Numbered from the stretch's first letter, positions 17,654-27,027 are shown. The stretch: 64,000 nt of DNA from Ignavibacteria bacterium (GCA_019694675.1 JAIBBK010000001.1:28457-92456), one strand, 5' to 3'. The notes: generated by a model not told the origin, from the sequence alone. A program made the numbers and translations.

Positions 17654-19927
17654 ATGAAAAGGCACATACAGATCCTCCTTCTTTCAGTCATATTGTGTTC
17701 AGCTGCATTTGCTCAGGGCAATCATCCCAAAGGTGAGCACTTCTGCGCGATCAAAAAGCTCAATGGCTTCAATATGAACAGAATGTCCTATACGGACTCA
17801 GATTCACCAACCAGTCCCGTCCATAGCTTTGACGTGCTGGACTATAAGATCTATGTTGACATCAGAAATTGTTTCATCAGTCCCTATCCGAAAAACTTCA
17901 ATGGAAATGTGACAGTAAAATTCAGGGTTGACAGCACTCTCAGTTCGATAAAACTGAACGCTGTTAATACATCTATCGTGGTCAGTTCGGTCAGCATGGC
18001 GGGTGTCAGCTTCACTCATTCATCCAACATACTTACAATCACTCTTGACAGGACGTACAGCCCCGGTGAAGTGGCGGAAGTGAAGATCAACTACACGCAC
18101 CAGAATGTGACCGACAATGCGTTCTATGCGGGCAGTGGTTTTGTATTTACGGACTGTGAGCCGGAAGGCGCACGCAAGTGGTTTCCTTGCTGGGACAAGC
18201 CCAGCGACAAGGCAACTCTCGATCTTACGGCAAGAGTCAAGGGCAATGCGCGGCTTGGTTCAAACGGCAGACTCGCCGATTCGACCGTTAACGGCGATAC
18301 TGCATATTACCACTGGATCAGCAGAGATCCGATTGCAACATACCTGATGGTGATCACGGCCAAGACGGGTTACAACATAAACATAATCAAGTGGCCGAGG
18401 CCTTCAAATCCCTCGGACAGTGTCCCGATAAGATTTTATTACAATTCCGGCGAGAACATTACTTCTGCGAAGACCATGGTGTACAATATGACGACACATT
18501 TCTCAAACAGGTACGGAGAGTATCCTTTTGAAAAGAACGGGTTCGCAACTCTCGGAAGCCAGTTTGTGTGGGGTGGGATGGAAAACCAGACACTTACAAG
18601 CTTGTGCACCAACTGCTGGATCGAGTACATACTTGCTCATGAATACGGGCATCAGTGGTACGGAGATCTTATCTCTCCCGCCACATGGGCAGACATCTGG
18701 CTTAATGAAGCATTCGCCACATACTCTGAAGCTGTATGGTTTGAATATACGGGAGGATACACCGCATATAAGAACGACATCAACGGAAACGCGACGTATT
18801 ACCTTAACAACAACCCCGGATGGGCGATCTATAATCCGCAGTGGGCAATCGTTACGCCGTCCACCAGCGAGCTGTTCAATACAGCCATGACCTATTACAA
18901 GGGAGCATGCGTCCTTCACATGCTGAGATACACGCTCGGGGATTCCGTGTTCTTCAGTTTTATGAAGTCTTACGCAATGGACAGTCTCGGCGGATTCAGG
19001 CACAACTCCGCAGCGACTGACGACGTAACAGCAAAGCTCTCATCCGTTGTTGGTGAGGATATGACTTGGTTCATTGACCAATGGGTGAAACAGCCGAATC
19101 ATCCCGTTTACCAGAACTATTACAGCATAAACTCTCTCGGCGGCGGTAACTGGAGGCTCAGATTCACAGCAAATCAGACACAGTCCAATTCACCGTTCCA
19201 CAAAATGCCATTGACAGTCAGAGTTTCCTTCACTTCTGGAAGTGATTCAACGATCAGAGTGATGAATGACGTGAATAACCAGTCATTCGCATTCATATTC
19301 ACCCGTCAGCCGACTGCCCTTGTCTTTGATCCCGGAAATGACATTGTGCTGAAGACTGCAACTACATCTCTTCTTCCTTCGTCAGTTCCTTCAACGATAA
19401 GATTCATTCCGCAGGGTATGTATGATAGTGGAAATAACTGGCTGAGAATGAAAGATACCGTTAGGATCTATTTGAGGAAATCGACATCGCCGTATTCAAT
19501 GGTTGACTCTGCCACTGCAATACTGGATTCTGTCACGTTTGGCAGCACAGTTACTTTCCTGAATACAAACAGCGGTGTTTATTATGTTGAGGTCAGGCAC
19601 AGAAACTCGATCGAAACCTGGAGCAGATCCGGAGGCGAGGGATACACACTCGGTTCTCCGTTCTCTTATGACTTCACCACGGCTCAGACGCAGGCGTACG
19701 GAAGCAATATGGTCCTTGCAGGAACACGATACTGCATATACGGAGGCGATGTGAATCAGGACGGTACAGTAGACGCTACAGATGCAGGAGCTGTTGACAA
19801 TGATGCTGCAAATTATGCTTCTGGATATCTGCCTACTGATGTTAACGGAGACGGAGTTGCTGATGCAACCGATCTTGCACTCACAGATAACAATGCGGCT
19901 AACTTCATTTCCAGAATAACGCCGTAG
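17654..19927 (+). CDS. Secreted M1-family aminopeptidase with dockerin-like C-terminus
   Basis: 757 aa from ATG 17654. The frame is open back to 17429, but the chosen ATG gives the signal peptide MKRHIQILLLSVILCSAAFA and avoids overlap with the upstream gene. The M1 motifs are GGMEN and HEYGH (His329, Glu330, His333) with Glu352 in WLNEAFATYSE. It is a paralogue of the gene at 15526 along the whole catalytic region. Here the full C-terminal cassette is present: beta-domain with RHRNSIETWS, then dockerin-like loops from Gly698 (GDVNQDGTVDATD, DVNGDGVADATD), ending ITP. The pair of paralogues therefore shows the same enzyme with and without the beta-domain. Confidence 0.93.
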   Translation: MKRHIQILLLSVILCSAAFAQGNHPKGEHFCAIKKLNGFNMNRMSYTDSDSPTSPVHSFDVLDYKIYVDIRNCFISPYPKNFNGNVTVKFRVDSTLSSIKLNAVNTSIVVSSVSMAGVSFTHSSNILTITLDRTYSPGEVAEVKINYTHQNVTDNAFYAGSGFVFTDCEPEGARKWFPCWDKPSDKATLDLTARVKGNARLGSNGRLADSTVNGDTAYYHWISRDPIATYLMVITAKTGYNINIIKWPRPSNPSDSVPIRFYYNSGENITSAKTMVYNMTTHFSNRYGEYPFEKNGFATLGSQFVWGGMENQTLTSLCTNCWIEYILAHEYGHQWYGDLISPATWADIWLNEAFATYSEAVWFEYTGGYTAYKNDINGNATYYLNNNPGWAIYNPQWAIVTPSTSELFNTAMTYYKGACVLHMLRYTLGDSVFFSFMKSYAMDSLGGFRHNSAATDDVTAKLSSVVGEDMTWFIDQWVKQPNHPVYQNYYSINSLGGGNWRLRFTANQTQSNSPFHKMPLTVRVSFTSGSDSTIRVMNDVNNQSFAFIFTRQPTALVFDPGNDIVLKTATTSLLPSSVPSTIRFIPQGMYDSGNNWLRMKDTVRIYLRKSTSPYSMVDSATAILDSVTFGSTVTFLNTNSGVYYVEVRHRNSIETWSRSGGEGYTLGSPFSYDFTTAQTQAYGSNMVLAGTRYCIYGGDVNQDGTVDATDAGAVDNDAANYASGYLPTDVNGDGVADATDLALTDNNAANFISRITP

Positions 19928-19962
19928 CCAGGTACTGTGCTGTTTGCAACGAACTCAATTAT

Positions 19963-19999
19963 GCCCGTGCCACTTCTTCATTCGGTGGTGCGGGCTTTG
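19963..19999 (+). terminator. Rho-independent terminator
   Basis: The 11-bp stem GCCCGTGCCAC / GTGGTGCGGGC (two G-U pairs; 19963-19973 with 19985-19995) is followed by a short T-rich run (TTTGATTT). Confidence 0.7.
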
Positions 20000-20134
20000 A
20001 TTTGGACCGTCCCCATTGCACAGAAATATGTTGCCTGAATTTCCCGAACGTCCACTGGATTTGAACGCTACATCTTGGCATAATCTGGCTCTCATTTATT
20101 TTGGGAAACTGATAAATTGCCCATAACCAATTCA

Positions 20135-21973
20135 ATGAATCGTATGAAGATCCTCTTTCAGATTATAATTCTGATTGCAGTTGCAGAGACAGTTCACTCA
20201 CAGCCTCTTCTCGAATGGCAAAACTTTTACGGATCGCCTTCGTCGGAATTTGTAAGCCTTGCAGGCATTGCCGCAGACCCTGACGGTAATGTCTTTGTGA
20301 CAGGCACGGTCACATCCGCTACGCTTACCGATATGCTCACCCTCAAGTACAGTCCCGGAGGCGCATTGCTTTGGGCCAGGGCTATTGCTTATCCGATCGA
20401 GGACAGGGCTGTTGACATGTCGCTTGACAGCAAAGGCAATGTGCTTGTAACGGGACTCACGGAAAACAATACCGGGACCTATGACATACTGACAGTAAAA
20501 TACAACACTCACGGTGATTCTGTATGGGTCAGGAGATACGACAGCCAGGGTACGTTCATAATGGATCAGCCGGTTGCAATGTTCGTCGACCGAAATGATA
20601 ATGTTATCGTTGCCGGATATTCATTCGGAGGCGGACCCTCCTTCTCGCATGTGATCATCAAGTATGAACCTGACGGGGACTCTGCATGGGTCAGGAAGAT
20701 CCAGCCCGGCGGCACGCCGCTTCCAGTAGATGTTACAGCCGACCTTAACGGAAATGTTTATGTATCCGGAAGGGGACTGCTTCTCACAAAGTACAGTACT
20801 TCAGGGACGCTTCAATGGAGCAGGTCTTACTCAGGATTCAATTCGGCCGAAACCAACCGCTCACTGCTTACGGACGAATCAGGAAATGTGTACTCGACTG
20901 CAACGGCATTCACATCCACATTCGATGACTACGCTTTGCTCAAGTTCAATTCGAACGGCGATACGCTGTGGACAAGGATTCGCAACGGACTGGGAAGCGG
21001 AACGCAGATTCACGATGATGTTTACTCGTTGCGGAGGGATGTCTTCGGAAATCTGATCATCGGCGGACAGTCACAGTCTTTGGCTGTGTTTCATTTTGCA
21101 ACAATAAAATATTCTTCATCAGGCTCATTCATATGGGAACGGAATCTAAGCTCTCCGCAGAGCGGTGCGGGAGTCAACGATGTGTACACTGATGCTCTCG
21201 GCAACATTTATTCAGCCGGGGGAAGCGGCGATATTCGTGCCGTCAAGTATAATTCAGCCGGCGACTCTCTCTTCAATGTTGTTTTCAACGGGCCGTCGAA
21301 CCTCAATGACTACAGGCCGCTTATCACTGGTGACATTGCCGGTAATGTTCTTGTTTGCGGACTGAGCCGTGAAGCCGGGTCTCCTCAGTATTTCCGGTCT
21401 GTCGTTATGAAGTATTCACAGTCGGTGATAAATCTAAAGGTCATTCCTCAGGGATTTTACAACGGCATTACAGGAAAACTCAACTCCGCCGATTCTGTCA
21501 GAGTTTATCTGCGAACGAACATCCCTCCCTACGAAAAAGTTGACTCTGCCATTGCAATTATTGACAGTGTTACATTCAGTGCGGCATGCAGGTTCAGCAG
21601 GGCAGTAAGCGGCGGCTATTACATTTCGGTAATTCACAGAAACTCCGTTGAGACATGGAGCAGTGCACCCGGCTTTTTCTTTGTGGCGGGTGTTCCGATC
21701 AACTACGACTTCACTGCTTCTGCAGGGCAGGCTTTCGGAAATAACCAGGTGCAGGTCAGTTCAGCTCCCGTCGTGTATGCGGTATACAGCGGCGATGTGA
21801 ACCGCGACGGAATTGTAGATGCAGTGGACGCATCGTCAGCAGATAACGATGCTTTCAATTTTGTGACAGGCTATGCACAAACTGATGTTACCGGAGATCT
21901 CTTTGTTGATGCAAATGATGCCTCTGTAATTGACAATAACGCATTCCTCTTTGTCGGAACGGTATTGCCGTGA
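20135..21973 (+). CDS. Secreted SBBP-type beta-propeller protein with dockerin-like C-terminus
   Basis: 612 aa from ATG 20135; ATG 20144 gives an equally good signal peptide (MKILFQIIILIAVAETVHSQ). The body holds at least seven SBBP-like units (DPDGNVFVTGTV, DSKGNVLVTGLT, DRNDNVIVAGYS, DLNGNVYVSGRG and similar), predicting a beta-propeller. The C-terminus has the beta-domain (IHRNSVETWS) and dockerin-like loops from about Gly553 (GDVNRDGIVDAVD, DVTGDLFVDANDAS), ending VLP. It is related in plan to the gene at 12736. There is no catalytic signature. It is the last member of the dockerin-type run and is convergent with the minus-strand gene at 22010, with only 36 bases between and no terminator recognised. 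Confidence 0.87.
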   Translation: MNRMKILFQIIILIAVAETVHSQPLLEWQNFYGSPSSEFVSLAGIAADPDGNVFVTGTVTSATLTDMLTLKYSPGGALLWARAIAYPIEDRAVDMSLDSKGNVLVTGLTENNTGTYDILTVKYNTHGDSVWVRRYDSQGTFIMDQPVAMFVDRNDNVIVAGYSFGGGPSFSHVIIKYEPDGDSAWVRKIQPGGTPLPVDVTADLNGNVYVSGRGLLLTKYSTSGTLQWSRSYSGFNSAETNRSLLTDESGNVYSTATAFTSTFDDYALLKFNSNGDTLWTRIRNGLGSGTQIHDDVYSLRRDVFGNLIIGGQSQSLAVFHFATIKYSSSGSFIWERNLSSPQSGAGVNDVYTDALGNIYSAGGSGDIRAVKYNSAGDSLFNVVFNGPSNLNDYRPLITGDIAGNVLVCGLSREAGSPQYFRSVVMKYSQSVINLKVIPQGFYNGITGKLNSADSVRVYLRTNIPPYEKVDSAIAIIDSVTFSAACRFSRAVSGGYYISVIHRNSVETWSSAPGFFFVAGVPINYDFTASAGQAFGNNQVQVSSAPVVYAVYSGDVNRDGIVDAVDASSADNDAFNFVTGYAQTDVTGDLFVDANDASVIDNNAFLFVGTVLP

Positions 21974-22009
21974 CTTATGCTAAGTAATCAGAGACAGCTT
22001 CTGAACATA

Positions 22010-23452
22010 TCAGCCGCTCAGTTCGCCGGCCTTCTCCAGAAGCCAGTTCTTGTTAATTACTGTCGCTGCAATGATCTCCCGCTTCAAAGAATCCAATGCG
22101 AAGTCGGGCTCTTCCATCCCTTTGCCGGAGAACTTCATACCGCCGAGTCTCTTTGCAAAATGAATGAACTTTGTCAGAAGCTCTTTCGCGCTGTCCGAAA
22201 GTTCGCGGTTGCCCTTTAGGTTTGCGATCGAATCGAGAACGGATCTGAACTGATCTTCATAGCCTGACTCGTAAAATATCATTGCTTCATATCTCTTTAC
22301 GGTCATCTTATCCATCAAATTCAGAATCCTTATCTTTGAAAGGTGTTCGAGCGCCTTCTCCGGCTCTTTCTTCTTCATGTTCAATGTCACTAATGCATAC
22401 TCATAGTATTGCTCCCTGAACTCCGGCCTCAGATGCTTCCTGTATTCGGTAATGAATCTTTCAGCCCACTCATATTCTCCTTCGTTGCATGCACTGCTGA
22501 CGGCAATTACGTATGTGTACTGATTCACAAACCCGTCCTTCTCTGCGAGTATCGCACCTGTATCTACCAGTAGTGAGATATTGTCAAAGACTTCTTTGTT
22601 GTACGAGGTCTTACCGCTCAGCAGCATTGTGTTGCTGTAGTTGAGCAATCCCGTAATAAACTTGTGCAGGTAGCCAAGGCTGAGTTCACTTCTGTATTCC
22701 AGAAGGAGTTTCTTGCAGTTCCTGTAGTGGCTCTCGTCCCCGGGCTCGAGCATTACAAAGAGTGATTCCTTCAGCAGTTCCAACAGCTTGCTGTTGATCT
22801 GCTTCTTCCTTTCCATAAGCCTGAGTAAATCATAAACATCCTCTTTGTCAATTTCCAGATTGTTGTATGATCCTGACATAAGGATGGAGCTGTATCGTTC
22901 GGCAGAGGACAGTAAGTAAAACAGTGTCAGATCATCAAGGTACTTTTGTGCAACCAGGACGTTTGTATGATTACCGCTGAATTTCTGTCCTGCGAGATAC
23001 TCTCTGACAGCCGTCAGATCCATAGAATTCCTGAAAGACTCAAGGTCCCATTCTCCATCCAAAAGTGACTTCTCCATTACCCTGATCTGCTTATCTATGA
23101 GCTGAACAAGGTCCCTGTCAATGTATTCCCATGCAAGTCTCAACTGAACGGGAAAGCCGGACCTTTCGAATGAACTCACCTGAAGATATTTTTCGACCAG
23201 TTTGCCGAGTTCATAGATCAGGTTCTTCATTACTCCGTAGTTGAAATCCTTTCCTTTATATAGGGATTTCCAGATCAGGTGCCTTTCAAGTTTGGGAGAA
23301 TCAAAACCGGGCGCAAACTTACGGAGGTGTTTGTAGAAAGTTAAGAGAGTCTTCTTTTTGTTATAGTAAGGAGATGAGAGGAATTGCTCAAATCTTTCGA
23401 GTTCTTCTGAAGAAAAAGTCCTTAGCGTGAATACTACTGATGTGCCCAGCAT
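22010..23452 (-). CDS. Conserved helical protein of unknown function
   Basis: 480 aa with no signal peptide or membrane segment; predicted all-helical and rich in Leu, Lys and Glu. The N-terminus (TLRTFSSEELERFEQFLSSP, then YYNKKKTLLTFYKHL and a KSLYKGKDFNYGVMKNL segment) resembles a family of uncharacterised proteins that I associate with Bacteroidota/Ignavibacteria, in which this region pairs with a long repeat-like helical body. No catalytic motif is visible. The downstream part may form TPR-like or HEAT-like hairpins, which is inference. It sits upstream of nothing obvious and 47 bases after the stop of the co-chaperone gene on the same strand. No function is proposed. Confidence 0.8.
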   Translation of the reverse strand: MLGTSVVFTLRTFSSEELERFEQFLSSPYYNKKKTLLTFYKHLRKFAPGFDSPKLERHLIWKSLYKGKDFNYGVMKNLIYELGKLVEKYLQVSSFERSGFPVQLRLAWEYIDRDLVQLIDKQIRVMEKSLLDGEWDLESFRNSMDLTAVREYLAGQKFSGNHTNVLVAQKYLDDLTLFYLLSSAERYSSILMSGSYNNLEIDKEDVYDLLRLMERKKQINSKLLELLKESLFVMLEPGDESHYRNCKKLLLEYRSELSLGYLHKFITGLLNYSNTMLLSGKTSYNKEVFDNISLLVDTGAILAEKDGFVNQYTYVIAVSSACNEGEYEWAERFITEYRKHLRPEFREQYYEYALVTLNMKKKEPEKALEHLSKIRILNLMDKMTVKRYEAMIFYESGYEDQFRSVLDSIANLKGNRELSDSAKELLTKFIHFAKRLGGMKFSGKGMEEPDFALDSLKREIIAATVINKNWLLEKAGELSG

Positions 23453-23499
23453 GAAATATCAGCCGGAGGCATTGACTGCGCGGCCATTACTTAGTGAAG

Positions 23500-24444
23500 T
23501 TACTTCCTTAATTTCTGCAGTTCCCGGAACAGTTCTGTCTCCTTTGATGAGAGCCCTGAAGGAATTTCCACTGAGATCTTCGCATACAGGTCTCCGAACT
23601 GACTCGACTTTCCGTAAACAGGCATTCCCATTCCCTGCAGGCGCATCACTTTGCCGTTCTGCGATTCCCCCGGGATCGTTACATTGATAGTGCCCTTGAA
23701 TGTCCTTAGCGGCGCTTTGCCGCCAAGTACCGCTGTGTAAAGATTCACATTCAGGTTTGTGTAAAGATCATTGCCCTTCCTTTCAAATGCAGGATCACTC
23801 AGGACATTGATCTTCAACAGCAGATCACCCGCGGTTCCGCCTCTGTAGCCCTGCGAGCCCTTGCCGGAAAGCTTAAGCACCTGCCCGTCGGCTATCCCGG
23901 GTTTTATCTTCAGCTTTATTGACTGTCCGTCGAGGTCGAAAATTTTTTCAGCTCCGTGGTATGCATCGCTCAGCGTGATGCTCATCTCCGCGCTTAGGTC
24001 TTCGCCGCGAAGCTGCGCCGATCTTGTCCTTCCGCTCCTGCGGCCTCTCGTCTGCGTAGCGCCGAAACCCCCGCCTCCGAACAACGTCTCGAAAAAATCC
24101 GAAAAGCCCGTGCCTCCGAAATCTCCGGCATCACCGCCGTACGAGTAGTACTGCTGTCCGCCTCCGGGACGGGCATATTGTGACCAGTCAAATCCGCCTT
24201 CTTGCCCGCTCTGCTGGTAATACTGCCAGTTCTCGCCGAACTGGTCGTACTTCTTTCTCTTCTCGTCATCGCTAAGCACTTCATTGGCTTCATTGATCTC
24301 CTTGAACTTCTCCTCTGCCTCCTTGTTGCCTTTGGTCTTATCGGGATGGTATTTTACGGCAAGTTTTCTGTAAGCCTTCTTTATCTCATCCTTGGTTGCA
24401 TTCTTGCTCACACCAAGTGTCTTGTAATAATCCTTGTATTCCAT
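23500..24444 (-). CDS. cbpA: DnaJ-type co-chaperone (CbpA-like, no zinc finger)
   Basis: 314 aa. The J domain (1-70) carries the HPD tripeptide at 33-35, needed to stimulate DnaK ATPase. A Gly/Phe/Ser-rich linker (about 85-145) follows, then the DnaJ C-terminal substrate-binding domains (about 150-310; GVADGQ-type motif seen as [15 protein letters not shown]). The cysteine zinc-finger of true DnaJ is absent, so CbpA/DjlA-like class II is the better name. It overlaps the stop of the upstream small membrane gene by one base (TAATG), indicating a two-gene operon with translational coupling. Confidence 0.93.
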   Translation of the reverse strand: MEYKDYYKTLGVSKNATKDEIKKAYRKLAVKYHPDKTKGNKEAEEKFKEINEANEVLSDDEKRKKYDQFGENWQYYQQSGQEGGFDWSQYARPGGGQQYYSYGGDAGDFGGTGFSDFFETLFGGGGFGATQTRGRRSGRTRSAQLRGEDLSAEMSITLSDAYHGAEKIFDLDGQSIKLKIKPGIADGQVLKLSGKGSQGYRGGTAGDLLLKINVLSDPAFERKGNDLYTNLNVNLYTAVLGGKAPLRTFKGTINVTIPGESQNGKVMRLQGMGMPVYGKSSQFGDLYAKISVEIPSGLSSKETELFRELQKLRK

Positions 24445-24698
24445 TAAAGATTTTTTCCCTTCCGGAAGATTAAGATAATCAGCAAAGAGGCAACGGCGAC
24501 CGCAACGCCTGTGAACCCCAATAAATACAGGCCTGAGATCTTTCTGTCTGTAACTCCTTCTGCCTTAAGAATCTGCGATGCTTTGTATGCGGACAATATG
24601 CAGATCACGGATCCGATCCCCATAAGCCAGATACTGCCGAAAACCTTGCTTCTTGTCAGCAGGCGCTCTGCTTCTGCCATTGCACTGTCTTTACTCAT
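24444..24698 (-). CDS. Small two-TM membrane protein coupled to the DnaJ-like gene
   Basis: 84 aa. Two hydrophobic segments (about 20-42, and 56-79 with [20 protein letters not shown]) are separated by a charged loop ([12 protein letters not shown]), and the tail is basic (FRKGKNL). No family is recognised. The stop codon overlaps the start of the co-chaperone gene, so the two are very likely co-expressed. The upstream sequence contains TCTATTTTGG, a possible -7 box. A role in recruiting the chaperone to the membrane would be speculation. Confidence 0.7.
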   Translation of the reverse strand: MSKDSAMAEAERLLTRSKVFGSIWLMGIGSVICILSAYKASQILKAEGVTDRKISGLYLLGFTGVAVAVASLLIILIFRKGKNL

Positions 24699-24824
24699 AT
24701 TCGCAATTTGCCAAAATAGATTTCTTCGTTTCTTTATTCAAGGTTTCAATTTTGAGGCATAATCACTAATTTCATGACCTTAATTCAGGACATCACGTAA
24801 ACAACAAAACTCATTATTCATATC

Positions 24825-25007
24825 ATGGACTACACAATTGTTTGGGGTCAGAACCCCGAAGAGCTGATCAAGCGCGTGAGGGAGCTCATTGAAGCCGGCT
24901 GGGAAACGGAAGGCGGCGTAGCTGTCGGAACAGACGGAAGGTTCTATCAGGCCCTTATCAGATTTGATAATGATTTTGACGAGTACGAAACAGGCCAGGA
25001 GCTGTAA
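24825..25007 (+). CDS. DUF1737-family small protein
   Basis: 60 aa. The pattern YTIVWGQNPEELIKRVRELI, then AGWETEGGVAV and FYQALIRF, matches the short DUF1737 proteins (GW-x-GG-v and a terminal YQA segment). It is cytoplasmic and of unknown function. It is monocistronic, divergent from the small membrane gene and convergent with radC. Confidence 0.8.
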   Translation: MDYTIVWGQNPEELIKRVRELIEAGWETEGGVAVGTDGRFYQALIRFDNDFDEYETGQEL

Positions 25008-25046
25008 AGCTTAGTACGGGCGCACTGTCAGAACGGTGACTGAATT

Positions 25047-25784
25047 TCACATCAGCAGTTGCTCCTTGAAGCTGAGGTAACCCGTTTTGGTAATGATTAT
25101 GTGGTCCAGGACTTCTATGCCCATGATCCTGCCCGCCTCGGTCAGGCGTTTTGTTATCTTAAGGTCGTCGTCTGAAGGGTCGGTCTCGCCCGAAGGATGA
25201 TTGTGCGAGATTATTATCTTTGCGGCATGCCTTTTTATTGCCGATTCAAATGTCTCGCGTGGATGAACAAGGCTTGCTGTCAGAGTCCCCACAGAGATCT
25301 CATCAATTCCGATGAGATTGTTCCGCGTATCAAGTGATATCACAAAGAAGTGCTCCTTTGAGAATTGAGTGATCCTGGCTCTTACAAGTTCATGAAGTTT
25401 GTCCGGGGAAGTGATCGAATCATTGTTTCTTCTTTTCATCGCCTCTGATTCTTCGTGAACCTTTTCTTCAAGATTCATTCTTCTTGCTATCTCCACACAT
25501 GCTTTCAGCTTAGCCGCCTTTGCGGTCCCAAGCCCCCTGATGCTTACAAGGTCTTCCATGGATGCATTCTGAATCCTGAACAGCGATCCGAACATTTTTA
25601 GAATCCTTTGGGAAACGCTGAAAACAGGATCTCCTTTTGTGCCTGATCCCAGAATGATTGAGAGAAGTTCCGGTGTGGAAAGCGATACCGCTCCTTTGCT
25701 GATGAGTCTTTCTCTTGGCCTCTCTGAAGCCGGCAGGTCGTGTATTGCAACTGCGAAGCAATCATCGGTCTTGTTCATATTCAT
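25047..25784 (-). CDS. radC: RadC family JAB/MPN-domain protein
   Basis: 245 aa. The N-terminal helix-hairpin-helix region contains LVSIRGLGTAKAAKLKA. The C-terminal JAMM metalloprotease-like motif is intact (SHNHPSGETDPSDDD, with an upstream Glu in the ISVGTL region). RadC proteins were first linked to DNA repair, but that role is disputed; the name denotes the family only. It is followed on the same strand at the 5' side by tRNA-Pro. Confidence 0.93.
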   Translation of the reverse strand: MNMNKTDDCFAVAIHDLPASERPRERLISKGAVSLSTPELLSIILGSGTKGDPVFSVSQRILKMFGSLFRIQNASMEDLVSIRGLGTAKAAKLKACVEIARRMNLEEKVHEESEAMKRRNNDSITSPDKLHELVRARITQFSKEHFFVISLDTRNNLIGIDEISVGTLTASLVHPRETFESAIKRHAAKIIISHNHPSGETDPSDDDLKITKRLTEAGRIMGIEVLDHIIITKTGYLSFKEQLLM

Positions 25785-25813
25785 CTGTGCTGTTGTTTCC
25801 TGCGGAAAAAATG

Positions 25814-25887
25814 TCGGGATGGGCAGACTCGAACTGCCGGCCTCACGCCCCCCAGACGTGCGATCTAACCAACTGATCTACATCCCG
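25814..25887 (-). tRNA. tRNA-Pro (anticodon GGG)
   Basis: The minus strand folds into a full cloverleaf: acceptor CGGGATG / CATCCCG; D stem GATC / GATC; anticodon stem CACGT / GCGTG around loop CTGGGGG, with anticodon GGG; variable AGGCC; T stem GGCAG / CTGCC with loop TTCGAGT. The discriminator is A at 25814 and CCA is not encoded. It lies 29 bases upstream of radC on the same strand. Confidence 0.95.
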
Positions 25888-25996
25888 TTTTCCATCGTTC
25901 TCCGCCATTAAGGCAGTGCAAAGTTAATCTTCTGATCTCCTTTAAGCAATTCAATCATAAAACGCTTTTACGGGAAATTGTTGACAACCCTAAAAC

Positions 25997-26467
25997 TTAT
26001 CCAATGCCCTGCATCTTCCTCCACTTCGTCAATGCATCGCAGTGCATGGCAATGTGAGTGGTAAGCATGTGCAGATAAAAATCCAGCTCCAAGCTCAGCT
26101 CATCCTTAAGCAGTTCGTCCGTGTTCGGCTTTGAATAAAGCAGGTCAATACTGCCTGCAACAGCTTCGTCAAGTTCACTGTAAACCGAAATGAACATGTC
26201 CGTCATTTCCTGCTTCGCAAGTCCGCTGTTCGCAGTGCCGTCAGAGCCGAATTCGAAATCCTTCACAGTGCCGATCCTGCATTCGTATTCCGGTACTAAT
26301 TTCTTCAAAGCCAGCTCCCCCTCAACAATAAGGTGCATCAGTGTCCACCCGGGCGAATTGGCAAACTCTGTCTTTTTCCAGAGGATGCTGTCATCAACGT
26401 CTGCCACCAGGAACAATATGTAATTTCTGAACCACTTCGAAACATTTCCGTGATACGGTTTCATCAT
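25997..26467 (-). CDS. DinB-like four-helix-bundle protein
   Basis: 156 aa. It has the DinB/YfiT pattern of a His in the second helix (LMHLIVEGEL) and a His pair in the last helix (THIAMHCDALTKWRK), which in this family bind a divalent metal. No signal peptide. DinB-like proteins include thiol-dependent transferases and many of unknown role; substrate cannot be told. An adjacent second ATG (MM) leaves the start uncertain by one codon. Confidence 0.8.
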   Translation of the reverse strand: MMKPYHGNVSKWFRNYILFLVADVDDSILWKKTEFANSPGWTLMHLIVEGELALKKLVPEYECRIGTVKDFEFGSDGTANSGLAKQEMTDMFISVYSELDEAVAGSIDLLYSKPNTDELLKDELSLELDFYLHMLTTHIAMHCDALTKWRKMQGIG

Positions 26468-26565
26468 TATCTGTCTGAAGAATTATTGGTGATATCAATT
26501 GATATTGAATGCATGCCTCTTTCGGCCGGATGAGTATCAGCTCAATTTGCCTTATGATGCAAGAT

Positions 26566-27027
26566 CTACTGCCCCATTGTTCTTGCAGAACTGAATGTTG
26601 CAAGTGCATTGCCTGATGCATCTTTGAGAGTGAGCATGCTTCCGTTTATGCTGTATGATGCAGTTCTCTGAATGGCATCAAGAAAACTCCTTTCATAGTT
26701 CATGATCTGTTCCGGACACATCATCCTGGTTGTTGCAAGCGGTGAGAACTTCATTCTGCTTCCTGAGATATCAGCGGTTCCGGTGAAGTTATTGCACCCG
26801 GTGGTTCCTGAAGCTTTGCCGTCAGATGACAACTGAATGAACATCTCCTTGCCGCCTTCCGGCAGGACAACCCTTTTTCCTTCCAGTTCATTGATCATCC
26901 ATTTCGCGTCATAAAGCTTTGAACCTGATTTGCTTGTTGATGTGCTCTTGGTTCCTGATGAACATCCGCCCGCCAGGGCTGAGATGAATAACATTAGTGC
27001 CGATAATGCAATTATTGAATTTCTCAT
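26566..27027 (-). CDS. META-domain lipoprotein
   Basis: 153 aa. A lipoprotein signal (SALMLFISALAGGC) has lipobox Cys22, followed by a Ser/Thr/Lys-rich linker. The META/HslJ-type domain covers about 40-150 (KWMINELEGKRV ... TTGCNNFTGTADISG ... TTRMMCPEQ). META proteins are envelope proteins linked to heat shock or antibiotic resistance in other bacteria; the function here is unknown. It is transcribed away from the repeat-filled region 27028-27888. Confidence 0.9.
   Translation of the reverse strand: MRNSIIALSALMLFISALAGGCSSGTKSTSTSKSGSKLYDAKWMINELEGKRVVLPEGGKEMFIQLSSDGKASGTTGCNNFTGTADISGSRMKFSPLATTRMMCPEQIMNYERSFLDAIQRTASYSINGSMLTLKDASGNALATFSSARTMGQ

Noticed and set aside
357..21973. Cellulosome interpretation of the dockerin-like proteins
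   Set aside because: No cohesin, scaffoldin or carbohydrate-active enzyme accompanies them; the heads are mainly peptidases, so only a dockerin-like fold is claimed.
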